A DNA stretch of 64,000 nucleotides from Melieria omissa (lineage: Eukaryota; Arthropoda; Insecta; Diptera; Ulidiidae): positions 101,678,905 through 101,742,904 of the forward strand of contig OZ020269.1 in assembly GCA_963971225.1 (NCBI GenBank), written 5' to 3'. How positions within the stretch are numbered: position 1 is the stretch's first letter; each line of letters begins with the position of its first letter. Position numbers and translations under genes: made by a program. A model generated the notes under the pieces. The model worked only from the letters and a program-made list of their open reading frames with translations, did not search any database and was not told the DNA's origin. Shown here piece after piece: positions 11,291-23,827 of the stretch.

Positions 11291-11827
11291 TCAGGTGTAC
11301 ATGTAGAAAACCGCCGTTTTCCACTGGGTGGTGCCACCTTTGGAAATCGGTGAGAGAATTCCGATCAGAAACATCACATGGCAAGCTAAGATATCGGTTA
11401 ACAACTCCACATCATCTCGCTTGTTTATTCTTATTGTCCATTTTTTTGTTGGTGCGTGAAGATGTCGAAATTTGAACCGAATAAGCGTCATTTGCGGGAG
11501 ATTTTGCTTTTCGCGTTTCATTCGAAAAAATCTGCAGCTGAAGCGCGTCGAATGATTGTAGCAACTTATAGTGAGTCGTGTATCAGTGAAAGAACGTGTC
11601 GAGAATGGTTCGTGAAATTCAAAAATGGTTATTATGACGTGATAGACAAGGATCGGCCGGGTCCCGTGAAAAAGTTTGAAGATGCAGCTTTGGAGACTCT
11701 GTTGGATGAAGACGCAACAAGAACTCGCGGATTCTTTGGGTGTGACTCAGCAATCCATTTCCCTTGCTATACGCAATAAAGCCTCAAATTATGAAAACAA
11801 ACGGCAGTTTTCTACTTGTACACCCAA
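11291..11827 (+). mobile_element. internally deleted mariner element (537 bp)
   Basis: Inverted ends match over about 25 bp: the left begins TCAGGTGTACATGTAGAAAA and the right, reversed, begins TTGGGTGTACAAGTAGAAAA. TA dinucleotides flank it (11289-11290 and 11828-11829), as expected for Tc1/mariner. Only the N-terminal part of a transposase is left between the ends, so the middle and the C-terminus with all catalytic residues are gone. Confidence 0.8.
11462..11779 (+). pseudogene. mariner transposase N-terminus (HTH) fragment
   Basis: From the ATG at 11462 the protein reads MSKFEPNKRHLREILLFAF and continues through SAAEARRM, SERTCREWFVKFK and D.DRPGPVKKFED. This is the first helix-turn-helix domain found in mariner and SETMAR-type transposases. 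At about 11720 the frame shifts: the next frame reads TQELADSLGVTQQSISLAI, the expected second HTH. Soon after, the sequence passes straight to the terminal repeat. It is a dead remnant that could at most bind DNA. The TGA/TAA pattern and the loss of the catalytic core are clear; which mariner subfamily it belongs to is not. Confidence 0.75.
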
Positions 11828-11829
11828 TA

Positions 11830-13883
11830 TTAGTAATTGTTATTGATTTTTTGAAGCTATCTTCACCAAAATTTCTCATAAGTTGACCGATTGCTACTGG
11901 CATTCAACCAAACGTTGAACACATCGCAGATTTGCACTCAAGTCTTCACTGAAAAATGCCAATAACTTTTATTTGCGAAAATATGCGCAGCTGAAAATAT
12001 TACAGCATAATGTACATACTTGCCAAAATAAAATATCAAAAATTTTCTAAATTAATAAAAAGTTTTTTTTTTAAATCGCCTTTAAACTTTTAACTCAATT
12101 TTTATTCGCTTATTTTCTTAGTTTAATTTTCTTCATACCGGTACTGCTCAGAGGTGAAAAGAATGAGCGAAATGTTTGGTCTTTCTAGACCTTAAATATA
12201 TGAGACTTACGACAACAGTTAGTTTAAGGGACTTGCTCATAGTTGATTTTGAAATATTGAAGCACAAAGTGAAAGCAAAATTGTGCCGTTTGTACTTAAT
12301 TTGTTTTCGGTGCTGTAAGAGCGTACTTTCAGACCGCATAACTTCTATAATATGCAATATTTTTTCTTAAAACTTGGGATTTTTCTTACCCGAAGTATTT
12401 GCAACAAAACTTCGTACTCAGAATTCTCTCTCTCTTTTATTGTTCAAACTTCCAGCTGTGCGAAACAAATACAGTGCAGCGAACTCTCATGGAAAAAATA
12501 CTGAAAATTGGCATACATGGACCTTCTTTTTGGAAATCTAATGAACTAAAAATTTTGCTTGGAAAACGCCCACAAAAAGTGTGGCTCGGGGTCAAAATTC
12601 AAAGTTGGGATCAAAATAACCCAGTTAATTCACAATCGATTTACACAATATGGATATCAAACGAAATGCCTTTTTCATACCTTTCTATTGATGTCCAACA
12701 TAAGATATATAATATGTACTAATAAGAAGTTTAAAACGCGAAAAACATTTTTTTAATAAATATTTTCAAAAACCGTTTTTCCCCTGAAAAATTCTAGTAT
12801 TAAGGTATAATAAGTTTGTTGCCATATTGTAGCCTGTCGAACTTCCTTTACAATGAAATATAAAAAATTTGCATTTTTGTATTTTTGCTTCATGGCTTCA
12901 TGGTTAAACGACTACGACTGCCACACAAAGACTCCTGGGCTACTAATTAAATCATGAGCAATTAAAACCCTACTATCTCTACTATACTAAACATACTATT
13001 AACTTAATCAACCGCATCAATAAGCATCAACCGCATCATAACATCAACGTATTTTTTTACCTTAAACCCAACGAAAGACTATTGCAATGCAACGGTTTGC
13101 GTTTAAGCTGCTCTCAGCTGTGCTAAAATTGTTGCCATCATCATCATTTTTGCCCATTTCCACACTGACATAATGAAGTACATGAAACCAGCGAGCGAGT
13201 ACATTTGTGCTAAAAGCACTTCATAGTTGCCAATTTCAGTGAGAGTGTGTAACTAATGCACTCACACTCACACTCATAGCCATCACAAGTACAACACCCA
13301 TTACAGGCACCAGGCCAGTCAAATACAGCCGAGACTTTTCAATTCAACCAGTTCACTTTAATTCAGTAGCGAGACAGCGGCATGCACGCAACCACCGAAA
13401 GTAATCAGCATTGCGAACAATAACTTTCAATCGCTCAATGCGACTTCTAACGCGCGTATGTGTGTGTGTGTATGTGCGAGTGGGCCGCAGATCATCAGCC
13501 GAGTTGGCCGAAAACGGAACACACTCGCTCGCTGCCAACCCATCCATTGTCAGCGTCTAATGCGTAATCCAACAATGGCGGCCCCACGTTGCCTGGCCGG
13601 AAGTGGAAAACCAATGGAAACGCAACTCTGTGGCCCACAAATGTAAACTGCCCTAAATTCCAACGCAGACAGGCTGAGTGCGGCGCACAAAATGAAGCTA
13701 GCATTCAACCCGCTCGCAACACAAACACACTCACACACACACACATACACAGAGCACAACCGAAATGCAAGCCAAAACACAAAAACTGTGGCCCAACACA
13801 AAAAACTGGCACGGCGCGCAGAACTTTTATTGCATGGCAGCGCAGCATTCGAGCTGCGGTGACATAGCCCATTGTCTGTGTCT

Positions 13884-13914
<31 letters not shown>

Positions 13915-15400
13915 AACGCAGGTTGACTGCATATTGTATTTGTCGCTGTTGCTAGTTGCCTGGCTGGCTGGTTGTGTTTGTTTGCTGCGCGTCTATTGTG
14001 CGCGCCGTAACGACAAAACTGTCTGTCTGCCTGTCGGCGCGCGTCTGCATTTGTGCGAGAATTTGTAGCTGGCGTATTTGGGCGCAATTGTCATTCGCCA
14101 GCCACAACGCATGCCAGGCCGGCGCCCTTTTGGGTATCAGCGCGACTGTGCGCGACTGACCCTTTTCGCACAATTGTTGTGCCATTTAAATTGCGCCTGG
14201 TTTTCATTAAGCCTCGCACAAAGACCATTTGCCTATGGTTCAGTGTGTGTGTGTGTGTGTTTGCTTGCGTGCATTGTTTGTGCGTTGTGTGTACTGAGCG
14301 CCTAAAAGTAGCCTAAAGCTGAAACTTTTGTGGAATTGCACGCAATTTTATTCAACCCCTGTCACTCTATTACCGGCGTGCCGCACTTGCCCACAGACGC
14401 CACAGACACACACACACACACAGACATAGGTATTACAACAACAACAAGAACAATTACCGTAACGGCACAATCGAAGCACCAAAGCTGCACCAGGGGGCGT
14501 ATGAGTGATCTGTTTGAAACGAAATTGAAACTTTTACGCATGCAGCAACGTACGAATGACAGACGCAGCAACATGCAAAACGGAAACAGAAAATATGCAA
14601 CGCAAGGTTATTCGCTTTTAGCGGCTCTTGTCGGCAAATCGCGAAATCGATGGCACGAAGCAGCAAAATGGTTGGGTGACCACATTTGGTGCAGCTGAGG
14701 TGATTGGAATTTTCTTTGGTGTCGTGTTGTTTTTATGGCGCATTGTTCACGCAGTGATTGCAAAGTTATCGAGACTGGCAACTTTACCGGTGCGGCAATG
14801 CGCAATCAGAACGTCAATCGTCGCTTTGGAAACCATTTTTTTTGGGTGCTGACATTTTTAAAACATTGAATTTCTTTGCAACTGTGAAGCAAATGTTTAA
14901 ATTTATATGTTTGAAATAAGTTAAAATTTGACTGTCACATTTTAACTGTCTGAGGTAACCACCTTCTCTGCATTAACTGAACTAACAAACATTTATTTTA
15001 ATAAATGAACATCACTTGGAATTTCACCAAAACAGGTCACTTAATTGGATTCCTGTGATGGCGACAGTGTGTCTCATTCAGAGACCTAACCTAATCTAAA
15101 GAAAATCAACTCAAAAAACAATCAGTTGTAATTAACATATATTATTTATTTATTTAAAAAAGTCTGCAGAATTGTTGGAATCGCAGAGTTAACCTCTTCG
15201 CTTTTGCAAGACGTTTACCCAAACTTTGTTTTCAACTTTTTGAAAACCCTTTTTGTGATGTGTTTTTAATACAAAAAACTAGTTTCAGAGTCATCTAGGA
15301 CACCATGTCCCTACAGTAACGAACGGAAAAAAAAATTAAAAAAATACTAAAAACCTGATTATTAACAAATATAATACAAAAGTCACTTGTAAATTCAGGC
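11830..15400. other. noncoding, with a GC-richer block at 13.3-14.8 kb
   Basis: AT-rich to about 13050, then a block (13350-14800) richer in GC and in TG/CA runs (13885-13912, 14240-14260, 14405-14422). Overlapping open frames occur on both strands, with no domain or splice pattern that favours any of them. A partial dispersed motif (CGCCTAAAAGTAGC) is at about 14299. This block could be conserved regulatory DNA, but nothing here proves it. Confidence 0.4.
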
Positions 15401-15419
15401 TTTATCCAGTTTTACTCAA

Positions 15420-17090
15420 AAAATAGCACCTACAGGTATACTAACAAATTCATATGACATTATGAATAATTCGAACTTCTTTTATGCTTCTAATGATACG
15501 AAGAAACCCGAAAATTACTGTATTTAACAGGACTTTCCTAAGAAAATTGCGCCTACAAGTATGCCAACTAATTTATATTCATTAATGAATGATACGAATG
15601 CTTTGGCGCTTCTAGTGACACGAAGAAACATTAAAATAACTGTATCTAAAATAAGTCTTACTTCAAAAATAGCGCCTAAAAGTATGTCAATAAATCTTTA
15701 TGAATTTACGAATGATACGAATTTCTTTAGTGCTTCAAAAGAGCTGAAAAACACATTAAAATTAGTGTATTTAAAATTAGGTTTACTTTAAAAATAGCGC
15801 CTAAAAGTATGCCCACAAATTGATCTGAATTTATAAATGATACGATTTTCCTCTGTGCTTTTAATGATACGAAACAACATGAAAATAACTGTGTTTAAAA
15901 TTAGTGTTACTTTAAAAATGGCGCCTAAAAGTACGTACGAAAGTACGAATTTGTATAGCATTATGAATGATACGATATTCTTTAGTGCTTCTGAAGACAA
16001 GAAAAACACACCAAAAACAAATTAGTTTTACTTTAACAATGACGCCTAAAAGTATGCTAACGAATTTGTATGACATTATGAATGAATGATATCCTTTAGT
16101 GCTTCTGAAGACAAGAAAAAACACAACAATTAGTGTATTTAAAATTAGCTTTATTTAAAAAATAGCGCCTAAAAGTATGCCAATAAATTTATATGAATTT
16201 ATGAATGGTATGAATATCTTTAGTGCTTCTGAAGACATGAAAACACACCAATTGGTGTATTACAAATTAGTTTTACTTCAAAAATGGCGCCTAAAAGTAT
16301 GCTACGGATTTGTATGACATTATGAATGATACGATATCCTTTATTGCTTCTGAAGACAAGAAAAACACACCAATTAGTGTATTTAAAATTAGTTTAACTT
16401 TAAAAATAGCACCTAAAAGTATGCCATCAAATTTATATGAATTTATAAATGAGACGATGTTCTTTGAATGATACGAAAAAACATGAAAATTACTGTATTT
16501 AAAATTAATTTTATTTTAAAAATAGCGCCTAAAAACATGCCAACAAATTTATATGGATTTATGACTGACACGAATTTCGTTAGTGCTTTGAATGACAAGA
16601 AAAAACGAGAAACCTACTGTATTTAAATTGGTTTTACTTTAAAAATGTCGCCTAAAAGTATGCTAACAAATTTATATACATTTATAGATTACACAAAATT
16701 CTTTAGTGCTTCTATTGACACGAAGAAACATGAAAAAAATTGTTTTTTAAACTATTTTTACTATAAACATAGCGCCTACAAATATGGCAACAAATTTTTA
16801 TGATTTTTTGTTAACAAAGTTTTATAAATTTATGAATGACATAAATTTCGTTATTATTTAAAGGGCAAGAAAAAACAAAACGAAACTGCATTTGAATTTG
16901 TTTTACTTTAAAAATAGCGCCTCAAAGTATGCTAAGAAATTGTGTATACATTTTTTAATTACACGCATTTCTTTTGCACTTCTAATGACACGAAAAATCA
17001 TGAAAAATATTGTTTTAAATATAGTTTTACTTTGGTCATAGCGCCTAGAATTATGCCAAAAAAATGTTATATGAATTTATGAAGGGTATG
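15420..17090. repeat. 122-bp tandem array built on the GCGCCTAAAAGTATGCC motif
   Basis: About 14 units. The core GCGCCTAAAAGTATGCC (with small changes) is seen at about 15549, 15672, 15797, 15921, 16042, 16165, 16287, 16409, 16525, 16648, 16772, 16917 and 17041, so the spacing is 117-124 bp except for one 145-bp step. Between the cores the units share ACAAATTTATATGAATTTA, GAATGATACGA, TTTAGTGCTTCT and GACACGAAGAAACA in the same order, but these parts diverge more than the core. Open frames here (for example 15561-15791) are by-products. Confidence 0.9.
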
Positions 17091-17094
17091 CAAA

Positions 17095-18015
17095 ATGTTT
17101 GTTAATTAAAATGTGCCCTAACTAACCCTAACTTTTGCATTTGTATTAGTGAAATTAAAATGCGCCATTCTTATTGGTGAAGCATTAGACTGTGAAATGA
17201 ACTCAATCAAAATGTCCCGGTTTTCAAATTTGACTTTTTTTATTTGACTGACTTTAATATTCATTAATGCATTTTTCTGCATAGCGCCAACGGGCAACCA
17301 ACAAACAAATTTCCATTTTCACTCCAAATATAAAACTAAAATATATGAAAAAAAATAAACAAATTGCCTAAAGCATCGAATAGCGCCTCGATTGCCTAAT
17401 GTAGATTTTATTTTCAAATCGAACGCACAGTGCGCGCTCCATTGAAAACTCATTAAACTAATTCGTAAACTAATATGGCAATGAGCTAATAAAATTCGCA
17501 TTTTATGCGACTAATGCATGCACTGTGCGGCGCCTGTTAATATGCAATGGGATTTACTTGTATCTGCATTATTAATAGGCGAACGCATTAAAATCCAATA
17601 GCCGTGGGTAATTTCTATAAATTAAATGTGCCCATAGGTGAAGGTTTTTTTTTTATTTTCCATTATGTCATTTTATTGCTGCTGCTACTCTGTTTTGGTG
17701 AATTATTGTTTTTGTTGTTTTTAAATGACTATAGCTAATATTATGGAATTTTAATGAGAGAAAATTGGATTTTGATTGTTTTGCAAATATTTCATGTGGA
17801 TTTGCCAGCAAATGAAATGAAGCGCAAGAACTAAGTGCAGCGATGTGAAAAATCTGTGAGCTGGGCAATTAATGATGGTGATTTGTTGGCACTGATGTCA
17901 AACGCAATTTTAGGTGTCGATTAGTTATTTGGCATTAAAATTTAGGGAATTATTCTAACAACGCAATTGCATTAGGTGGCATTGAATGAAATCTGAGACA
18001 ATTTGAGATTGGCAG
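17095..18015. other. AT-rich noncoding stretch
   Basis: I see nothing beyond scattered A/T runs and one phrase (CCTAACTAACCCTAAC near 17110) too short to call a repeat array. Confidence 0.45.
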
Positions 18016-18319
18016 ATTTTATAACCTCAATGAAACATGGAATAATTTGATATCAATATTTATTTACAGACATATACTGCAGCCTTTTTTTTTAGTTAAG
18101 TGGAGGCGTAAAGTAGGCGTGGCCAGTTCTATATAGCCTGTATTATTCACTATGCTACCCTGAATTGTTTAATACCTATATCGGCTTACAAAAGCATACC
18201 AAAGCTGATTTCTGTCATTATAGTGGGCGTATAATCTGGGCGTGGTTAATCTTAAACAAGCTTTGTTAACTTCAATGAAACACTGAATTATTTGATATCA
18301 ATATTGAGTTATAGAAATA

Positions 18320-18859
18320 CCAGCCTATGAAACCGGTAACGACATCTAGCGGTAAATAGCCGAATATTTATAAACTACGGAACCGTACCAAATGTCATGT
18401 TTACTTCTTCTGTCATATGTCAACAACATTCAGTTCACAATTTGTCAAGTTTCATCCAACAACGCATTGTTTGACGCTCCGGAAAATGTCGGATTACGTG
18501 CCTACAAATTACGATTTGCGGACACAGTTAATTTTGTGTTGCCATTTGAAGATAAACGCTTCTGAATCGCATCGAATGCTTGTGGAAGCTTACGGCGAGC
18601 ATGCTCTTGGTCGCACACAGTGTAACGAGTGGTTCAATAAATTTAAAAGTGGTGATTTTGATGTGAGAAACGAGGAGCGTGGCCGGCCACCAAAAAAGTT
18701 TGAAGACGCCGAATTGCAAGCATTGCTCGATGAAGATGATGGCCAAACGCAAGAACAGCTCGCCGAACAATTGGGTGTTGACCGTCGGAAAACGTTTAAA
18801 AGCAATGGGAAAAATTTTAAAGTTTTTTTTCAAAAATAATTACCGGTTTCATACGCTGG
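18320..18859 (+). mobile_element. internally deleted mariner element (540 bp) inside the 240-bp array
   Basis: Inverted ends: the left starts CCAGCCTATGAAACCGGTAA and the right, reversed, CCAGCGTATGAAACCGGTAA. TA flanks (18318-18319, 18860-18861). Other units of the host array show the uninterrupted site (ACAGACATATACTGCAGCC), which gives an empty-site comparison within the window. Confidence 0.85.
18486..18839 (+). pseudogene. mariner transposase N-terminus (HTH) fragment
   Basis: From the ATG at 18486 (an upstream in-frame ATG lies at 18417) the frame reads MSDYVPTNYDLRTQLILC, then SESHRMLVEAYGEHAL, QCNEWFNKFKSGDFDV, ERGRPPKKFEDAELQ and TQEQLAEQLGV. This is the paired HTH DNA-binding region of a mariner transposase, with the linker to the second HTH. 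At about 18785 the frame slips: the next frame would give VGKRLKAMGKILK, the expected continuation. The remainder of the protein, including all catalytic Asp residues, is deleted. It is a different family from the remnant at 11462. Confidence 0.78.
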
Positions 18860-19544
18860 TATACTGCAGATTTGTTTTGTGAGTTAAGTGGAAGCGAAAA
18901 GTAGGCGTGACAAACTTTATGTAGCCTATATTTTTTGGAAAAGCACGCTGAATCGTTTGATACCCATATCGGCTTACAAAAGTTTACAACAGTTACTTTT
19001 GTTCATTATAGTGGGCGTATAATCTAGGCGTGGTCAATCTTATATATACCTTAATTAATCTCGAAATCATTTGATATCAACATTAATTTACAAACATATA
19101 CTGCAACCTTGTCTTGTAAGTTAAGTAAAGAAGAAAAGTAGGTGTGGCCAATTCTATATAGTCTATGTTTTTCGCTTTGCTGCCCTAAATTGTTTGATAC
19201 CCATATTGACTTACAAAAGTATACAACAGTTACTTTTGGTCATTATAGTGGGCGTATTATCTGGGCGTGGTCAATCTTATATAGTCTATATTAATCTCAA
19301 TAAAACACGAAATCATTTGATATCAATATTGATTTACAGACATATATGTTACTTTGTTTCACTAATTTTGTGGGCGCGTAAACTAGGCGTGGCCGATTCT
19401 ATATAGCATATATGTGCTGCAATTGCACTCTGAATTGTTTGATACTTATATTGCTTTACAAAAGTACACCAAATCTGAGTTTTATTACCATAGTGAGCGT
19501 TAGAGGTGGGCGTGGTCAATCTTATATAATCTTATATCCTGTGC

Positions 19545-21348
19545 ACTATTTCCATACATAAGAAATCGATATATTTTTACCTAAATCGATTTGGAGAACA
19601 GATTTCATTTTTAAAAATTCCTATTCACACAGCAACTCGTTTGTGAATTCGAAGCCATTAAAACGCCCAAAACTATACCTTTAAACGTTCACTCAAAGCC
19701 AGCTGGTTTTACTTGAATATATGCTTTCCTTTTCTTTGACTTGGCAGCACTTTTCGTTATTCGTTGACATAAATAAACGGAACCAACAACTATAAATATT
19801 TAAACTTGCGCCCAAAAGTATGCCACATGTCAACTCTTTTCTTGCCAAAAAACACTACAAATTTACTGTCACCAATCGCCAAGTGGTCGCCTTTACATGC
19901 CATCGCTATATGGAAAAGTGTTAAGAAAACAAAATGTAAATTTTTTATGGTCGTTGTTTTGCGTTAACACAATTCAACAACATTTCAACACCACAACAAT
20001 CGGCACCAGCAGCCAGCCAGCCGCCATCAAGTCAAATAATCATAAAAATCAGTGTCGTAATAAATTTTGGTTTCGAAGTGCATGCAATAAAGAAAGAAAA
20101 ACAACAACAAACAGGGGAGAAAATGCAGACGACACGCGACGTCTAGGCAGCAACAGCCACTCAGCCAAGTGCAAACAGGTAACAGTAACAAAATATTAAG
20201 TGGCCACCAGTGTGTTTTACATGTGTGTGTGTGACTGGTAAACTGAAACGGAACTAGTGAAACATGACTTTCGATTTGCATGTCAGCACACACACACACA
20301 CACACACAAATGTTGCATACACACTTGTATGTTTGTATGTGCATGACACATAAACTAACCTCAAAACGACACTCTTGCGGCAATGGCGGCTGTTGGCTGA
20401 CTGACTGACTGACTGGCTGGCTGGCGAGGGCCAAGCAGCCGCCACGACAAGCAAAAGTCAAAAGGTTTGCGTGTCAAGCGGAAACTTGCAGCAACCGAAA
20501 GCGGAAAACGAAAGTAAGTACACAAAGTATGGGAAAACGCAAGCAAACCAAAACAACAACAACAACAACTACAATATAGAAAAAAAAATCACAGAAAACA
20601 CCATAAAGGCAAAATCGTTCCTGGGGCACCTATTGGCCTATCGGATAACACCGCAGCGTGTTGCACGCTCACTTAAACGCAACTCAAGTGTGCATAGCGC
20701 GTTAAGGGCAATGCGGCAGTTTTGCAACAACAACAACAATACAACAGCAACTTATTTGCTTAAAGTTCTAATAAAATTTATATATTTATAAAAAAGAAAG
20801 TGCAAAAAATGAGGTAAACTTTCATAATAAAATACAAAGAAACCAGGCAGCAAGCAGTTGGTACTAAGTAGAATTACTTTAGTTTAAAAATTAAAGCATA
20901 GTTTTAGGCGCCTAACATATTTGTTACAAGAGTATTTCAGAGTCATGAAAAAATTGTCTTTTACTTTGATTCCTGGTAAATATTTGGCTAACCGCTCAGT
21001 ACTCCAAAGTTGTATTGGGCCAATGTGATCCCAAAAAATCGCCTCGCTCCAACTGCTTTGACTGCTTTGAAATTGTTCTTGAAATAAATGTATTGTATTT
21101 TCATTGATCTATTTTTAGGTCCTTTTTTCTCTTCTTCTTAATTTGCACTTATTAAAATGAAATATTGTGACATATGCACTTTCAGATCCTACAACTGAAA
21201 AATATATATACAGAATTTTTCAATAAGCGTTGGTCGATGAAATGGAAAAGAAGATGAAGCTGTTTCTGAGGTATTAATTAAAGACTTCTTTTGTTTGAAG
21301 GGCCAATGTGGCATACATGGGCCCTTATGTATGGTTTATGACATCATC
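19545..21348. other. noncoding, GC-richer block at 19.9-20.8 kb
   Basis: Two dispersed motifs (19666-19679 and 19810-19823) and a third at 20896-20910. A CA run is at 20286-20307. The stretch 19980-20180 (CAACAACA-rich, ending AAACAGGTAACAG near 20170) has the look of a fly 5'UTR exon with a donor-like end, but no start codon or downstream exon supports this. Confidence 0.4.
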
Positions 21349-21350
21349 TA

Positions 21351-22645
21351 ACACTTCGTTCAATAATGTGTGTGACTAACTAATTAAAACACATTTTTTT
21401 GCCAAAATTCGTTTTTATTCATCAACATAGTCCCCTTTTAGGGAGATACAATCATTCCAACGCTTTTCCAATCTTTCGATACCGCCTTTGTAGAACGATT
21501 TTTCTTTGCCTTCAAAATAGGCGTTAGTTTCGGCGATTACTTCATCATTTGAGCCAAATCTCTTACCACGGAGCATCTTTTTGAGGTCTGCGAAGAGCCA
21601 GTAGTCGTTGGGGGGCCAGATCTGGAGAATACGGGGGATGAGGAAGCAATTCGAAGCCCAATTCATGCTTTTTTGCCATCGTTTTCATCGACTTGTGACA
21701 CGGTGCATTGTCTTGGTGAAACAACACTTTTTTCTTCTTCATATGGGGCCGCTTAATCGCGATTTCTTCTTTCAAACGTTCCAACAACGCTATATAATAG
21801 TCGCTATTGATTGTTTTCCCTTTCTCAAGATAGTCGATGAATATTATTCCGTGCACATCCCAAAATACTGACGCCATAACCTTGCCAGCCGATGTTTGTG
21901 CCTTTGGACGCTTTGGGCGGCTTTCACCGGTTGCATGCCACTCAGCAGACTGCCGATTTGACTCTGGAGTGAAATGGTGGATCCATGTTTCATCCATTGT
22001 GATGTACCGACGCAAAAACTCCGACTTGGTGCGCGTAAACATGTCCAAACAGCTCTTTGAATCATCGATTCGTTGTTGTTTTTGCTCCGGTGTGAGCAAA
22101 CGCGGCACCCATTTCGAAAACACCTTTTTCATAACCAAATGTTCGTGTATTATGGTGTGTACACTGCCTGCTGATATCTTTAGAATGTCAGCAATCTCCC
22201 CCACTTTCACTTTACGGTCGGACATAATGATTTTCAGTGTTTTTTCAACGTTTTCCGGAATAACAGCGTCATTTGGCCGTCCAGTAGATGGAATGTCATC
22301 GGTGTCTGTACGACCACGTTTGAATTCGGCATACCAATAACAAATAGTTCTTTTTGATGGAGCAGAGTCCGAATAATGTTTTTCAAGCCATTCCTGGCAT
22401 TGAACAGTATTTTTTTTCATTAAAAAACAATGATAAATCAGCACACGGAATTGCTTTGAATTCATTTTTTTTTGAAAACTCAAAAGTAGTGTCACTTAAA
22501 GCACTGTAACTTGTAAACTAATGGTCGGATTGACATATAATTTTGACAGTAAACCTAAAAAGGTTCACAATTTCGAAAAAAAATATTGATTTAGTATTAG
22601 TGCCTCCATCTATGTGTCAGTCACACACATTATTGAACGAAGTGT
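21351..22645 (-). mobile_element. mariner element, copy 1 (1295 bp)
   Basis: Inverted terminal repeats of about 28 bp begin ACACTTCGTTCAATAATGTG at both ends, flanked by TA (21349-21350, 22646-22647). Length is the usual 1.3 kb. The second copy at 36624 is nearly identical over its whole length, so amplification was recent. Compared with copy 2, this copy has 9 more bases near the right end (TCACTTAAAGCACT against TCACT), probably a deletion between short direct repeats in copy 2. Confidence 0.95.
21415..22465 (-). pseudogene. mariner transposase, frameshifted at the third catalytic Asp
   Basis: The start is the ATG at 22463-22465 (MNSKQFRVLIYHCF). Residues 1-110 hold the two HTH motifs (TICYWYAEFKRGR, then EIADILKISAGSVHTII). 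KWVPRLLT (about 118-125) corresponds to the mariner WVPHEL linker motif. Catalytic residues: ITMDETWIHHF (D158), LFHQDNAPCHKS (D252); the third should be D287 in PHPPYSPDLAPSDYWLF, giving D,D34D. Here the G run at about 21609-21614 has one more base than in copy 2, so the frame leaves after LAP and reads QRLLAL, and the third Asp is lost. The C-terminal 80 or so residues continue in another frame to a stop at 21415. The enzyme would cut and join DNA at TA; this copy cannot. Confidence 0.93.
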
Positions 22646-22689
22646 TAAGTGTTCACTGCGGCTTCGTACGGTAGCACAAATCCGAAAGA

Positions 22690-23235
22690 TCAAATTGTAA
22701 ATGACTCCGCTGTAGTAGAATTGGCTGAGTTTGAGCAATGGCCTGGGTTTTGTTGACTGTCGGGCATCGGTGGATTTCGACTTATTGACGTAGACCTACG
22801 ACTTCAGAAAACCCCATGGTGGCCAATTGAAGTCATCGCCATGAGAGATAACTGCAACCTCAAACTGTCCATCCAAGCGGAATGTCTATTTTGGCATTCG
22901 CTGTGTGGCACATAGCGCATTTCTGCAAGCTTCACATGTCGTCCAGGTCCTTGCCGTTCAATTTGGGTCAAATTCAAGTAATTGTCATCGATCTATAGCG
23001 CATGCCGTTTGCCCTAATGTCCTCACCAAAGGCCTCATTTCCGAGGAAGTACGAACGAATAACGAAACTGGACCATAATTCGCACCAAACAGCGACCTTT
23101 TATGGATATATTGTCACTTGGTGAACCTCGTGTGAGGTCCCCCATATACATTGAAACGGGACAGTCTAACATCCGCATCAAAGAGTAAGTTTCTATAGAT
23201 GTACTGGTAACTGGGGAACCTTGTGAAGGTTGGCG
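22690..23235 (-). pseudogene. decayed Tc1/mariner-related transposase (DUF4817-type), fragment
   Basis: Pieces of one protein appear on the minus strand in changing frames. CIWGTSHEVHQ...IYP(stop)KVAVWCELW and FLGNEAFGEDIRANGMRYRSMI occur at about 23200-22990. Then DGATCHTANAKIDI-like residues appear (about 22930-22890), and SHGDDFNWPPWGFLKS(stop)VYVNKSKSTDA (about 22840-22770). These match the order RIWG...KVTVWCALW, NG.RYR.M, QQDGATCHTA, NWPPRSPDLTPLDYFLWGYLKS.VY known from a large Tc1/mariner-related transposase family common in insects. Several stops and frame changes, and loss of the SPDLTPLDYFLW core, show a long-dead copy. The same family in better shape is the miniature element at 37935. 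Confidence 0.6.
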
Positions 23236-23239
23236 TTGT

Positions 23240-23825
23240 CACATGCATTGCCATGCATTCAAAAATTCGCCCTACACCTAAAGATGATTGTTTCACCAAA
23301 ATTAGATCCTCTTTGAAATGCTTCGAAGCTCAGCCAAGAAACAAACGAAGTTGTCTCATTGTTGGCTCAGGATTAGATGGATCTTGTACTAATGACCCAT
23401 TTTTTCATTAACTTTGAGCTTCTGGATCAGTTGGATGTTGTACTAATGACACAAAATTCGTCAAGTCAAAGTCTTCTGGTTGAGTTGAGTATGACTGAGT
23501 GGGATTTTCCTACACGTTTCCACAGTCAGCGGCAATGTTCTGAGAGGATCTGGGATTCCTTTAAAATACGTGGATGATTGTATACTGAACCGATCGTCTC
23601 ATATCTGACCAAACCGCGAAGACTCGACTTTAATGTCAACTCGCAAGTCAATTTGCTTTGTTTCGAATTATTTGATCAAATATTGGGTTTTATCGATTTT
23701 TCGAACATTAAAATTGCGACTAAGAAAAATGATCTCTAATCATTTATACATATGTGTCAATTGAATTTTTGACTTTTTTAGAAACTGAGCTTTGAGACTG
23801 TTGTTACTAAAATATATAAAAGTAC
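23240..23825. other. noncoding stretch
   Basis: No gene seen. The phrase TTGTACTAATGAC(A/C)CA occurs twice (about 23385 and 23439), a small duplication. Confidence 0.4.
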
Positions 23826-23827
23826 AT

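Larger units (their letters stand above)
18020..19540. repeat. 240-bp dimeric tandem array with GGCGTGG boxes
   Basis: About five to six units of roughly 240 bp, judged from AGTTAAGTGGAGGCG and its variants at about 18098, 18883 and 19118 (the 542-bp insertion at 18318 subtracted) and a related point near 19362. Each unit has two similar halves of about 120 bp: one with (T)GGGCGTGGTCAATCTTATAT...TTGATATCAATATTGATTTACA, the other with AGGCGTGGCCAATTCTATAT...TTGATACCCATATTGGCTTACA. Thus the array is a higher-order dimer. Confidence 0.85.

Noticed and set aside
15420..17090. CRISPR array or similar
   Set aside because: Units are 122 bp with drifting, related spacers and the genome is animal-like; an ordinary tandem array.
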